A stretch of DNA of 64,000 nt, taken from the NCBI GenBank assembly GCA_030685235.1, contig MU839084.1:496001-560000 (forward strand), given 5' to 3'. Positions 52,201 through 62,509 of the stretch are shown in pieces; positions within the stretch are counted from its first letter, which is position 1; each line of letters starts with the position of its first letter. Under the pieces are notes generated by a model. That model saw nothing but the letters and a program-made list of their open reading frames with translations. It searched no databases and was not told where the DNA came from. The stretch is from Copromyces sp. CBS 386.78. Its lineage: Eukaryota > Ascomycota > Sordariomycetes > Sordariales > Sordariaceae. The translations under genes were made by a program, and so were the position numbers.

Positions 52201-53872
52201 TGGACCCGCGCCTCTGTTTAAGATACCAGATGTACGGTTCGTAGGACCGCCTGTTCTCCAACCATTCGACGGAGCTATTCAGGCATTTGACCGGGACTTT
52301 GAAACGCAAACGTTCAACGCTCAGCAACCTGCATACGGAATCTTGCAGCCTCCGCCTGCACTGAAACAAAATAACTCTCCTGCCGAAATCATCGGATCTT
52401 ACGTTCATCAAACTTCTTCGGAGAGTCCATCCACTTTGAATAATGCAGAGTCTGCCTCCGGGGTTGGAATCAAGAGGCCTGCAGAGATAGAAATGCAGTC
52501 AGCGGTCAAGAGAACGAAGCCGGACAACGAAGAAATTTCTTTCGGGCACCTTGCCGATCTGCTCAGAACAGCCAAGAGCCCCCCAGTTGAACATGTATGG
52601 AGTAAAGCAGCCTTTATGAGGTTAGCTGGCCTGGTCAGGGATTGGAGGGAGTACTCTAGATCGGTATCCATCCCCGGTGGCGGGTTCGACCTACTTGATC
52701 ATATTGACGACGCAGAACAGATCAGCCAGGAGCTACATGTCTTCCTCCGTCGGTTTTTTAAGATGAAGCTCTCGGAGTGTGTTGAAAGCACAGCTCAGGT
52801 TAACAGTCTGACGGGCATCTCCGATCGCCCTGTATCATCTCGTATCGATTGGGGTGAGCTTGTCCGTAAACTCAACTGGGACGTGGCTGGCAGAAACCAG
52901 CTTAACGATTACGTCCGTGAAGGAAAATGTTGGCGAACCATTTGTGGAGAGTATGATGGGCTCCTGTGTCTTTTGCCCTCGGATGATAGGTTCTTGGAGC
53001 TGTCGATGTTCAAGGAACAGCTTGCTCACTTCCATGCTCAGCTCAGCACCAATGCTGTCCGAAGTATGTGCGCTATGGGCCAGACACTAGAGAAGTCCAT
53101 CTGGGAGTACTTGGAACTGCCAGAATTTGCCTGGGAATCTGTGGATACATCGGAGTTGTCTCTTGATGAGATTTCCCCGCTTCTTTCCCAGTTTAAACTC
53201 ATCAAGGCGAACCATTATGACCGTCTTAAGTACAACTGGGGGATACAGCCACAACCACTCGGCTGGACTGACCCGTGGCCAACGGATCCTATGTCCGTAT
53301 TGAAATCAGACAAGAAGGTTTGCAGCCTCTGCAACAGCAGCAAACGGATGACGACAGAGAAGTCATCTTGCAAGTGTCTGGTGAAAAGGCTCCCACACAT
53401 CCCGCGTATAACTGAAGACGGATCCAGAGGTGCAGGTGTACGTGCGGTTGGTTCCTTCAAGGCGGATGAGTTTCTCGGCGAGCTCGTCGGCGAGTTGCGA
53501 CCACCACACATGACAGGCGCTCCTGACAACTACAATCATCATTACTCAACCCTTCCCAACGGCCATGCTCAATTGAACAGTCACGACAGCAGCAGGCACA
53601 ATTACGAGTGGACGATGGAGGTCCGCCGTCCTGATCTTCAAGATCAAGTGGTGGCAGAGATATATCCTCAGAAAATGGGGAACTGGGTTCGCAAGGTTCG
53701 TCATGATGGCGTCAACCCGTCGGCGGAATTCAAAGTGATGAAGATCACTGGGAAGTGGAGGGTGATACTGGTGGCCCTGAGAGACATACGTGATGGTGAG
53801 GAAATCACGGCAAAGTACGGGCGAGGATACCGAAAGGAACAGCCCTATGAGGTGGTTGAGGGCTTGCACTGA
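49295..53872 (+). CDS. JmjC domain protein with Gln-rich repeats and a C-terminal SET-like domain
   Basis: Intronless frame of 1525 aa. A short helical N-terminus (DLLIDDLGRISYDLRRYL) is followed by a Gln-rich repeat region (about residues 110-345) built on QLQGQQ and QLQPQQ units. The JmjC domain lies at about 420-710. It holds the Fe(II) ligands His594 and Glu596 (MHREDAHVRSEN) and His681 (EPGTYHQVLNLGP), and contains FWCFVKP. A disordered Gln/Pro stretch follows, with EVQQ-type repeats near 865-895. A helical region spans about 1080-1340, then a Cys cluster (CSLCNSS, then CKC) at 1343. A SET-like domain fills about 1375-1510: RGAGVRAVGSFKADEFLGEL, NWVRKVRHDGVNPSAEF and GEEITAKYGRGY. JmjC enzymes demethylate lysine and SET enzymes methylate it, so this may be a dual histone-lysine enzyme. 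The usual NHSCxPN motif is altered to RHDGVNPSA, so SET activity is uncertain. Confidence 0.85.
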   Translation: MDGQGLRRRAVDLLIDDLGRISYDLRRYLDEGETPLRKVKPPDVKAARDLFEQIITRIGHVSTKLADEQFLSSDIPSEPLANGPHTPISNVDVSSIVHHQQQFVPAESVEPNQAPQQVQLEQEPVQRDQLRGQQEVQLQPEQPVLQQERLQGQHRDHPQAQHEVHLQPNLQPQQHDQHQAQQQGQLQGQQRDQLQGQHEGQLQPQQRDQQQVEQQAQLQGQQETQLQPQQPVQQQVQLQLQQRDRLQGQQEVQLQPQQPLQQHDQLPGHIQGQQRDHLQAQLQDQQQPRQAVPQQAQLHSQQRILPQHQQQDQQRGQQQVQQDQQDHQNQLQYQQQEHRHTEAVPEAVPDAGAGAVDREESSQPEPPTQDEIHAVGPAPRVTSPTPTTHNIPTNSSTSCGASHDVEVRPGDPAQLPPPKLLLLPKDSAPLFDCTYQDVHVLNEELFEQCSLHPDVQDRGYFKLQIRDLPPLQVAPGKMGKPDQTHATSFVYKKDNLGLVKVDTGKKPRIKWPTFPLPLTEKQSWSLKEQKQLWNSTAAHPPNGARPYIIGNPLFDDIELSPGDKLKRRGQTVLEGINTQYIYFNLKEKTITVMHREDAHVRSENLLRDGENKFWCFVKPSSAAKLEERMRHDFPEMRSCSQAVRHLSRHIPPAKLDEWGVEYTLDYCVPGQAVVTEPGTYHQVLNLGPNYAIAINVEYESSPDDPPNYTYCDEACPDQCAISAEDFCINPDATAKDKLALPAKMKPMAMMAQAKQPGAVSPGRNLSNDSIPSDSAPATDEQREKQHSDSGPPQEQLEDAENHHSRQLESAAPPSIPSTFSTTVHEPPVSNVSEVNPSVIDSGRVDRGPMQVVSEPQQSITEPEAPPEVQQTALEVQQVVQKPEVPREVQQTTPVQEEIALLPVQPLSQPVMFGQQQEQTAMVRPGPAILNSVETHGLGRSVAYHQQELPIVQATFPMLQQSTAPPLVATGPAPLFKIPDVRFVGPPVLQPFDGAIQAFDRDFETQTFNAQQPAYGILQPPPALKQNNSPAEIIGSYVHQTSSESPSTLNNAESASGVGIKRPAEIEMQSAVKRTKPDNEEISFGHLADLLRTAKSPPVEHVWSKAAFMRLAGLVRDWREYSRSVSIPGGGFDLLDHIDDAEQISQELHVFLRRFFKMKLSECVESTAQVNSLTGISDRPVSSRIDWGELVRKLNWDVAGRNQLNDYVREGKCWRTICGEYDGLLCLLPSDDRFLELSMFKEQLAHFHAQLSTNAVRSMCAMGQTLEKSIWEYLELPEFAWESVDTSELSLDEISPLLSQFKLIKANHYDRLKYNWGIQPQPLGWTDPWPTDPMSVLKSDKKVCSLCNSSKRMTTEKSSCKCLVKRLPHIPRITEDGSRGAGVRAVGSFKADEFLGELVGELRPPHMTGAPDNYNHHYSTLPNGHAQLNSHDSSRHNYEWTMEVRRPDLQDQVVAEIYPQKMGNWVRKVRHDGVNPSAEFKVMKITGKWRVILVALRDIRDGEEITAKYGRGYRKEQPYEVVEGLH

Positions 53873-54770
53873 TATTCACTTTGGTCCGCTGATACTATTT
53901 TCCTATCTTCATCGTCTTTGACTTTGCTTCCTGAGCGGCCTTTAGTGTGGTTATTTCTTTCGTTCACGGACACTTCCATGAGGGATCAGGTTCTCGGGAC
54001 AAGGATCGGCGTTATCAGCGTTTCCCACAAGGCGAAGGAATAGGTAAGTGGGACACCATCCCTGCTCATGGGACTTTTGTTTTATTATTGTTATCGGCGG
54101 AAGGTTTGTTTCCTATAATGCATTCTTGTCAGGTATCATTACAGGACGCACGACTGTCACGAAGGCGGTACGCTTCTACGCATTGTTATTCGGCGAACTG
54201 GGCTTTGGCAAAAGCATGGAACAACGTGGTAAATCTAGCAGTGCGTTATTGGGTGAGCATAGACCGAGGTCATTCATCGCGGAGCATGGTTCTTCGTCCA
54301 TCGCTTCTATACATTATCAAGCCAAACAAGAGTACGTCAAGACCCGCATCAACAAAGCTGGGAAATGTTTTAGGATTCATCATAGCGTTGTTATTCTAAT
54401 ACTACAATCATTAATTGTTCGTAAACCCGTTTCGTTCGCCTGCTGTACCTGAAGAAGAAAACAAGGAGTGAAAGAGAAAAATGGGTCTTTAAACAGTCTC
54501 CTGACTGTCTCGAAACAACAAACTTGAGGTATGCAAATCCGAACTCCGTCTTGTGTGCATCTGCTCATAGCCTTATAGCTTCATCATGCTCATTATGGCC
54601 ATCGACCCTTGATCAAGGTATGTTTTTCCCCATTCCCATCTGAAAGTCTAATATCCATCTGCTGGGAGTCGATTGCTAATCATCATCGTGTGTCCGTTCT
54701 AGTTGCATTATGGTTAATGAGAAAGTCCTCTTTCTGTTTCGATCAACCGGTTTAGAGGCCGAAAATGATT
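53873..54770. other. Convergent 3' intergenic region
   Basis: About 900 bp of 3' flanking sequence between converging genes. Open frames exist on the plus strand but lack coding character. Confidence 0.5.
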
Positions 54771-56117
54771 TTAGCGTCTTATGTCTTCCAGCTGCCGTTG
54801 ACGATAAGCACGGCTGGAGTTTTGCGAACAGTGTTTGCGGTACTGGCTGTCCCCCTTTTCTCCTTGTCTTTCCCCTGACTTGTCTGTATTTCTCATTCTG
54901 ATTAGTCTCGCAGTTCCGAGGTATGTAAAGGCCAGCATCACTGGGAGTTGGTAGCCAACCTGGAACTCCTCACTCCCACTCACCTCGGATCCCCCTTCCG
55001 CCACCGCCGGGGCAGACACAGTCCTCCCAACCCCAGCCCCTTTCTTACCCCCTCTCTTCTTGCCCTCCACTCTCCGCCCCTTCTCGGTTAACTCTGGCAC
55101 TTCATCTACCACCGGCCTCGCATTCAATCGCGCCGACAGTCTCAAAACTTTGATTGCTTTCCTGGCAAGCTCATGTGAGCTAAAGGTTGCCAAAGCGGTG
55201 CCAGGAAAACACTCGAGTGTCTCGAGAGGGTCGCCATGGGCAAGGATGGGTTCGCTGCGGGAAAGAAGAGGGGCGAGCTCGGCTTTAATGGTGGAACCCA
55301 TTTTTTCTTGGGTGCTTGGGGTGGCTTTACTGACCCGTTGGTCTTCCCTCCATGTGATGGCGAGTTTCCGGAATCTTGATCCGGAGAGGGAGGGCTCGGA
55401 AGCTGAGCGGGTGGCTTTGGGGGTGTTGGGGGGTGTGGGTGGGAAGAGGTCTGGTGGTGTTGCTTGGGGTTGTAGTGGTACTTGTGGTTGTACTTGTTGG
55501 CAAGGTCCTGGGTAAAACTGTTCCGAAGGCGCATTTGATGCCGTCGGCGTGGTGCATGTGGTGGTGGTGATATACTCCTCCGCTGCTTGAACCGCCGAGC
55601 CAGCAGTAGGATCAACAGCCAACGCCTCCGGGTTGATAAAGAGACTTCGATCTCTGAAAAAGGGAGCTCTGACTAGGACGAGGCCGGCTCCAGCCTCGTC
55701 GTAACCGGGGTTGTGGGCGAGGATCTCTCGGCCTCGGAAAAGTGATTCGCCAAGGACTCCTTGATTGGGATCATAAACTTAGCAAGAGCATTGCGAGTGG
55801 TTTAATGCTTGAGAAGACCTACTCCTCACATGGTTGAACGCCTTAAATCCTATAACACGGACCCAGCCTGAGTCCCGGCGTTTGCCGAAGATGCTGACGT
55901 AGATGTCGAGTTTCCATGGGATCTGGCTCTTGATGAAGTCTTTGACATCTTGCCAGCTTGTTCGTTCTGGTAGCTGAGGGGACTGTAAGTCAGAGCAAGG
56001 TTGAGCAGAGGTATGGATTGGAAGCACACCTACTCCGCTCATGATAATGTAGTAGGGGCCAGTGTGAGAATCGCCTGGACCGATCAGGACGCTGGGCGGA
56101 TCATGGGAGATCGCCAT
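54771..56117 (-). CDS. Hypothetical protein with an RRM-like N-terminal domain
   Basis: Exons (minus strand) are 56117-56034, 55973-55823 and 55777-54771, giving 413 aa. Introns are 60 and 45 bp, both with GTAGGT donors. The frame across the second junction requires the donor after GTGAGGA and yields FNHVRIYDPNQGVLGESLFR, continuous with conserved-looking sequence. Residues about 20-110 look like an RNA-recognition motif: YYIIMSGLPERTSWQDVKDF resembles RNP2 plus helix 1. The central part is Thr/Pro/Gln-rich and a basic KKRGGKKGAG patch follows. The last 60 residues lack conserved character, so the true 3' end may differ. I do not recognise a named family. It is divergent from the Sos7-like gene. 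Confidence 0.65.
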
Positions 56118-59100
56118 GTTTGTTGATCCTTGGGGTTACACGATGGTGAAGATCAGATACACTGGATGGGTGAGTTAAGATTGGTAGGCATGTAGAAGAG
56201 TCTTCGGAATAACGACAGGAAGGCGTTGCTTTATTTCCTGAATCCGCTTGTGGAGATTGTTGTCGAAAAGACTACGAATTCTTGCATGGGGTGTCGTCTT
56301 TACATATACACTGCCCAGAGATGCTTGGAACAACCGATGAGAACAAGATATACCCACAAGAGTCTCCATAGATCAATCGAGAATGCCGTCAACATGGTTC
56401 AGGAAGTTGAAGCCATGGCGTGTTTTGCTTGTAAAGGGCATGCTGACTGATGGGAGTGAACTTTGCTTTTCTGGGCCCTGTCACAATGCAACTATTGCAT
56501 GAGGCGCTGAAACCTGGCTTTCAAAGTTGCGATATATGGGCCGTGTCTAGCAAGAAAGAGGATCGGGGTAGAAGTTGGAAATATTATACCATGCGGTTGG
56601 CTATTGTTCGAAATGTGAGAAGTGATGATGAGGATACATGATGCCCCGACCTCGATAATGATTCTCGCTAACCATTGAACCTGAGCGTTTGACGGTGTCG
56701 AACTATAATAACCCTGCAAAAGTTGCTGAAAAAAACGACAGCACTTGTTTTCGGTTCTTAGAAGATGTTTTTATTGCTGAGGTGTAGAATGAGATAGTCA
56801 TGTAGGTAGTGATAACATAATTCTTTTTTTTAAAAAATCTTTTTTTTTTTTTTTAAACAATTCATGAACAACATTTCATGTGTATATTTTACCACATTTT
56901 TCCGACTTCCAAATTCCCATAACCATTGGGGATCCCTACAATCATGAAAAATCAAAAGATTCCAATGTCAACCATTCTCGTTATTACGTTAGAGGGGTGA
57001 CAGGTCAACCACCATGCCCCTCCCTCTACGTTCGTTAACCCTCTCCAGGCTAGAAATGCAGCCTAGTTTCAAACACCCCGCTTTCATCCACGCCATTTCC
57101 CAATTCTCTTATTTGCAGAAGCAAGTCATCAACCACTCCATGTAGGCTTCACCAACCACAAGCCATGCAGTCAACCTCTGAGAAAGAACAGTGACGTGCC
57201 CCTTACCCTGCGGTCCGAGAGCAAACTGTGTGGACAGCAACAAGCCCCAGCTGCAGCCGCGATTTCTGCCAGATCTGTCTCACTGGCCAGGCCCTGTGCC
57301 ACATGGTAACGCTGAACTTCACGGACCGTCACGGCTAACCGCAGGATCACTGCTGACGGTTGACCCTTTCTCAGAAAATGTCGAACATCCAGCCACACGG
57401 TACCTCCAGATGCTCGATGGTAACAGCGGTACAGGAACAACATGGGCGCCATCGCGACACACAGTATAAGTAATCACAGCCTTTAGGTATCCCTTGCGCC
57501 CTACCTGCCTGATCGGATCGTTAGGGTCGGCTGGAAGCAACCCTGAATTCGACCAGGCCAGCAACTTCATCCGAACAGCGATCCACCGCATGTGAAATGG
57601 CCCCTTTGTCACCAAAGCAAAGATAGGGCATGAATCCGATTCGGCAGCGCCGTCTTCGTGTTGTTGTGAAGGCTTCAGCCCGGAAGCAAGGCCCATCACC
57701 GTGCATACACACGGCAAGTCAACAACCTGATGCAAGGCCAGTTTATGATATTGTTTCTCTGGGTTACATTACAATCATCTAACGACTTTCAGTGGTGAGT
57801 TGGAGTGGGGGGCTCCAGTCAGAGAGTAAACAACGGTCCGCCATCCACTTTTAAAGTTGTGAAGCCCACAGGTTCGGAAAGAGATGGTAGCATCATCAAT
57901 GTCAAGGCTGCCACATGTTCGCGATCAAGCGGTTCCTGGGAATAAGGCTCCCCACACAACAAGCGGAACTGCTGCAAAGCGGACATTGTTCGTGTGTAAG
58001 TTTGTTTCGTTTGGCACTCAGGGACATACACATCGATCTTTGTGGCGTCTGCGTGTCTTTTGATGACGAGTCTACTAGTCACCAAAGGGTTAGTAGCTAC
58101 GAGCCCTCGCTGGTTCACTTTCTTACTTCTTACCCAACGCATCGAATTGCTCAACCTCCTCCAGCAGCCACTGCAGCCCAATGGGGTCTTTCTCACGACA
58201 TGAGAGGCCCTCGTTAACCCTCGAACGTATCGGCCCCAAATTAGTACCTAGTAGTCATCATAAGCTGCCCCATTCTTTGACAGCAGTCATGGTCGCCACA
58301 CGGTAGCTTGTATATGCTTCCATCTTTGAAGAAGTCGCCATATCTCGTCTGCGGGTTGTAAGATGACGGCGAAACAGTTGCCCTTTCTGGGTCAAAAGAT
58401 GTCGTCTCGAACGACGAGATGCAAGATAACATCACCGTTACCTTACTATCTTCAGCTCGCTTACACAGTTGCTTTTGTCTGTTCTCCGGCAGTTATCTCC
58501 ATCTTCATGAGCCAAGGGCACTCCCCTTCCCTTCCCACCCCTTTTTAACGGTGCCCAATGGCTGTTGTCAGCAGATAGATACAGGGGAACTAGGTCTGAA
58601 ACTGATTGGTTCAGGGATTCAGGACTCGAAAGAATACCTGACCAGCAGATTCAGTCATAAACCGACGAGGGGCTTTCTACAATATGCTCGATGGTGTGCA
58701 ACTATTCATGTCGATACAAAAAGAAGAAACATCTGGAAGCTTGTTTTGTTCGTGAACAGAGACAATAACGATGGCCTTTCGATTTTTCCATCGGCGTGTG
58801 GGCGGTGTGGCTCGGCCTGGTCGCTGTCGTTTTGCTGAACATGTCGGATTCCGGAGGATTCGACTCGATGATACCCTCACACAAGATTCAAACTAGAACT
58901 GGGATTGCCAAGATCCAAGACAGAGTAGCATGTGGTCGATATATCGAATGGCTCGATGTCTCTTAAACATTTCAGGTTGAGAGCAAGTGTCGGATGTAGG
59001 TACCGTAGTACTTTTCGTGGAATTGCATGTAAGTGATAAGGGTTAGGGTAATGGGACTGCACCGGCGATAAGCGTCTCCAGAACCCGGACTAGGCCATTT

Positions 59101-59432
59101 GCGGGCTAATGTCAACAACCCAGGGCGATCGCTCATCTTTCTTCGCGATCTTCAACTTCAACACCAACACATACCGAGTCCGACTTCGCGCCGCCGATAT
59201 TTGCTTGAACCATACAGACGAGCAACTTTAGTGAATAACGATACAGCGCTCATCACATCCTCGCTTCGTATCAACTCCCGATTACAGTACCTCTAGAATA
59301 TCAGCGCCAGCAAAACAGACAACGCGTAACTTCACCGAGACCCCCAAGTAACTCACAATTCTTCTGGCCGAAAAAAAGCTATAACGCGGGGGAAAGCGGA
59401 CAACGGGTGAAGAAGAATAATCACAGGACAAC
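56118..59432. other. Large divergent intergenic region
   Basis: About 3.3 kb without a supported gene. It has an A/T homopolymer stretch (T6, A6, T16 and A3) at about 56824-56860. The two nearest promoters must lie here. Scattered open frames up to 138 codons on both strands overlap and look random. Confidence 0.5.
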
Positions 59433-60524
59433 ATGGGTTTACGCCGGACGCCGCCTCCAGAGGCTGCGCCGATAGCAGCAACGTCGCGAGCAGCAATATC
59501 GCAAGGAACAACACCGAGAGCCATCACGCCGAGAGCAAGGACGACGAGAGCGACAACGCCAAGATCAGGATCTTCAGATCCGACCGCCCATCTTCAACGC
59601 GCCGCCGAAGTACTCCAAGTCCTCGACACCCTCGATGCCTCCACGCGCGACGAAATAACCATCATCAAGATCTCCGAGCCTATATCAAGCGCATTGCACT
59701 CAGCTGCATCCAAGAACAACATAAACAACAGCAACAATAACGGGTCACACGACCAGCAACCAAGCAGCACCGCCCCGCGCACCTCAGACGTTTCCACCCA
59801 CAGCGCCTCCTCCGCGCTTGATGCGCCCACGCCCGCCAGCCTCGAGGCCGACCTAGCGCACTACAAGGAACTCTTCGCCAAGCTCCGCTTCTCCTACGTC
59901 GAACAAGTCACCAAAGAAAAATTCATTCGCGCCATCGTCGGCGACCCTCCGCTGATCGTCACCCCCCAAGAGAACGCCGACCTCGAGGCGAGCAACGTGG
60001 CCGCCAAGGCATCGCTCAAGGCGCTCAAGACCGAAGTCGCGCTGCTCGTCGAAGACCTCGAGTCCCGCTCGCGCGAGCTCGCAGCGCGGTACGAGCGCGT
60101 AAAACTGGACCAGGTCAAGCTGAGGGAGCTGCCGGCAAAAATGGAAGAGCTGCAGAAGAGGGTGGACGAGTTGCGGACGAAGCAGGCCATCCAGCCGGGA
60201 AGTCTGCCAGAGATGAACCTGCCGCTTGCGAAGACGGCGGTGCTGGTGGAGGAGCGGAGGCAGAAGGTCAGGGACCTGGAAAGGCAGGTGGAGCAGCTGT
60301 CGAGCCTGGCGCCGAGGAAGAGAAAGGAGATGGAACGGCTGCAGATGGAGGTTACGGCTTTGGCGGCCAAGAGGACGCAGGTGAGCGCGGCGGCAAGGGA
60401 GGCGAAGCGAAGGAGGGAGAACGCGCAGAAGGTGGGCGGGGCGGACGATGAGATGGAGGCCAAGGGGAGGTGGTATCGAGCGAGCGAGGCCGCTTTGAGG
60501 GAGATGCTGGGCTTGAAGGAGTAA
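59433..60524 (+). CDS. sos7: Sos7-like kinetochore coiled-coil protein
   Basis: Single exon, 363 aa. The N-terminal 60 residues are Ala/Thr/Pro/Arg-rich and disordered. An Asn-rich linker (INNSNNNGS) precedes the conserved segment at about 140-185: LEADLAHYKELFAKLRFSYV then EQVTKEKFIRAIVGDPP, typical of the fungal Sos7/Kre28 family. Residues 190-335 are a long coiled coil with heptad-like Leu/Val spacing and many Glu/Lys/Arg. The end has WYRASEAALREMLGL. Sos7 binds Spc7/KNL1 in the outer kinetochore and is needed for chromosome segregation. The assignment rests on the conserved segment plus the coiled coil, from recall of the family. Confidence 0.75.
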   Translation: MGLRRTPPPEAAPIAATSRAAISQGTTPRAITPRARTTRATTPRSGSSDPTAHLQRAAEVLQVLDTLDASTRDEITIIKISEPISSALHSAASKNNINNSNNNGSHDQQPSSTAPRTSDVSTHSASSALDAPTPASLEADLAHYKELFAKLRFSYVEQVTKEKFIRAIVGDPPLIVTPQENADLEASNVAAKASLKALKTEVALLVEDLESRSRELAARYERVKLDQVKLRELPAKMEELQKRVDELRTKQAIQPGSLPEMNLPLAKTAVLVEERRQKVRDLERQVEQLSSLAPRKRKEMERLQMEVTALAAKRTQVSAAAREAKRRRENAQKVGGADDEMEAKGRWYRASEAALREMLGLKE

Positions 60525-62500
60525 AGGGGATGAAGGCGCGTCATGTCTTGTTTTGTTTCCGTTACGTCTATGGGTTCGCGGCTTCGGTTACAAGAGCTGG
60601 TTGATATCATGAGGTTTGCATCTGGGATACTGGCGTCAGGAGTATGGACATATTGCAGGCATTGTCTGGGGTGCTGCCATTTAGAATACCATGAGCAGAA
60701 GGTTGCATAATGCTGATGCGTTTGCATGCACTTGGCTATTTTAGTTGGCATTGGAGCGAGGACGAGACCGTGGACTGTTGGTCCCTGTGGACTAGACATG
60801 ATGCCCATCGCCAACCCTCTGGGCCAACGCATCTGATACATCTTCACCCGAATCGGAGAGTGATGCGGAACGGAAACGGGTTGTTGCCGCTGTGTGCCAT
60901 GCTGGATTTGACTTCCGTTGCACGATCTAGACCACATTACAACTGGATGGAATATTCGAAGTTTCACAAGATCCCATCGCCGTGGACAATCCTGAGCCCT
61001 TCGATATGTAGGATTTCTAGGCGGTTACACGCCCATATTAACCCGCCCATTCCCGTCGGTCTCGACGATCTTGCCTTACCTTTTACCGATTCCGCTGAAG
61101 TGGCTAGTTTGGGGATGAGAAGCCCCCCCGAGCCCCCATGATCACGCCATGAAATCCCTTGCTGTACCTAGTGTGGTGTAAACAGCCTTTTCGGAGCGGG
61201 GGAATGGTGAGCGTTGCATTCATCGTAACCTTGGCTTTCTCCGCACCGCTAACACCGGGGCAATTAGTGCAGTCGTTGGGGGTAATCTGAAGAGAATGAA
61301 CGAAAGGGACCGACGGCCGATGTGGTGATCTGACATCCCTCACTTTCAAAGAAGTCATCGAGAGCAACAAGGACAAGCACATGATCTTTCCAAACTTCAC
61401 CGACTTGATGGTAGGTGAAGATCTGCATCGAGAGGGAAGAGTCTCGGATGAAACTGGGCTCATTGGGATGAGCTTTATGTAGGGCACACACTATAATGTG
61501 AACGCCGATCCATCAACGGCGCCAACGACAACCACCTATGGCATGCACGCTGGAATGCAGATTCAGCAAAACGCGGGGACCCTCCGCTTGCCCCAAATGG
61601 CCCCCGCCCCCATTCCCACGCTCCTGTGTGGAAGAGCTCCGAGGCCGGGGGTAGGTATGCGGGGGTTTTCGAGAGAGTTCACAAACCAAGGGACGGATTT
61701 TGTAAGAACAAGGGACGTTTCAAGTGAAACTTGATTATTCGTCTAGGAAAATCCAGCAGATCATCAGTCCCCTAAAGGTCTCTTCCAAGCTCATCCAAGG
61801 AATTACCAAGCCGGTAAAACAGATCCCATACTCTCGCGCTAAACCAAGCTCAGTCTAGCGCAATGTAGAGTCTAAAGGCTAAACGCACCACTCCCGGCCC
61901 CGGGCACTCACCTCGGCACCTCCACACACCAATTGCCTCATTGGAGCTTGGGGAAGTCCAGACCTTTTTCGTTTTTTTTCTCTTTTGAGACCACAATTAC
62001 AAATACTGATTCATTCTGCAAGGAGGAATTGAGGTTTGGGTCTGATTTTGTTGTCCGCGTGATGCTACCTGGCTACCTGGCACATACCATGGTACTGTAG
62101 GTATGTACACTAAGAGCGAAATCGGCACGGAGGTGATGTGGGGGGGAAAACTCTTGTGGAGAGAGGAGGGGGGGGGGGGTTAACGGATTTAAGCCTCATC
62201 TCCAACTTTACCCATCGTTTTCTAAGCTCATGAGCTTTCAACCAGCCCGTGACTTTTATCCATGGAAATGATCAAGTTAGTAGGTAATACAATCGACCAA
62301 ACAATTCACCGGGGAGATGAACGATGGCGAAAGACGACGGAACTCCGGACAACTCAACAAGCCGTGAAGTGTCAGATTAGAGGGTGGATATCTGGGTTTC
62401 TGGCTATACTCAATCTGGGTTAGCCGCCCAGCCCCCTAGATTACTAGTTTCTAGGTCCCTCTAGGATACTCCAGGACCCCCCAAACCTTCTGGGCCTTCT
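60525..62500. other. Intergenic region before the second AT-rich block
   Basis: About 2 kb without a supported gene. A run of 14 G lies near 62167-62180. CTAG-containing repeats at about 62435-62470 precede the abrupt change in base composition and could be the edge of the inserted element. Confidence 0.5.
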
Positions 62501-62509
62501 GGGCGAGCA

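Noticed and set aside
59894..60967. 357-codon minus-strand frame rich in Ser
   Set aside because: Antisense shadow of the Sos7-like coiled coil; the opposite strand has the recognisable conserved segment.
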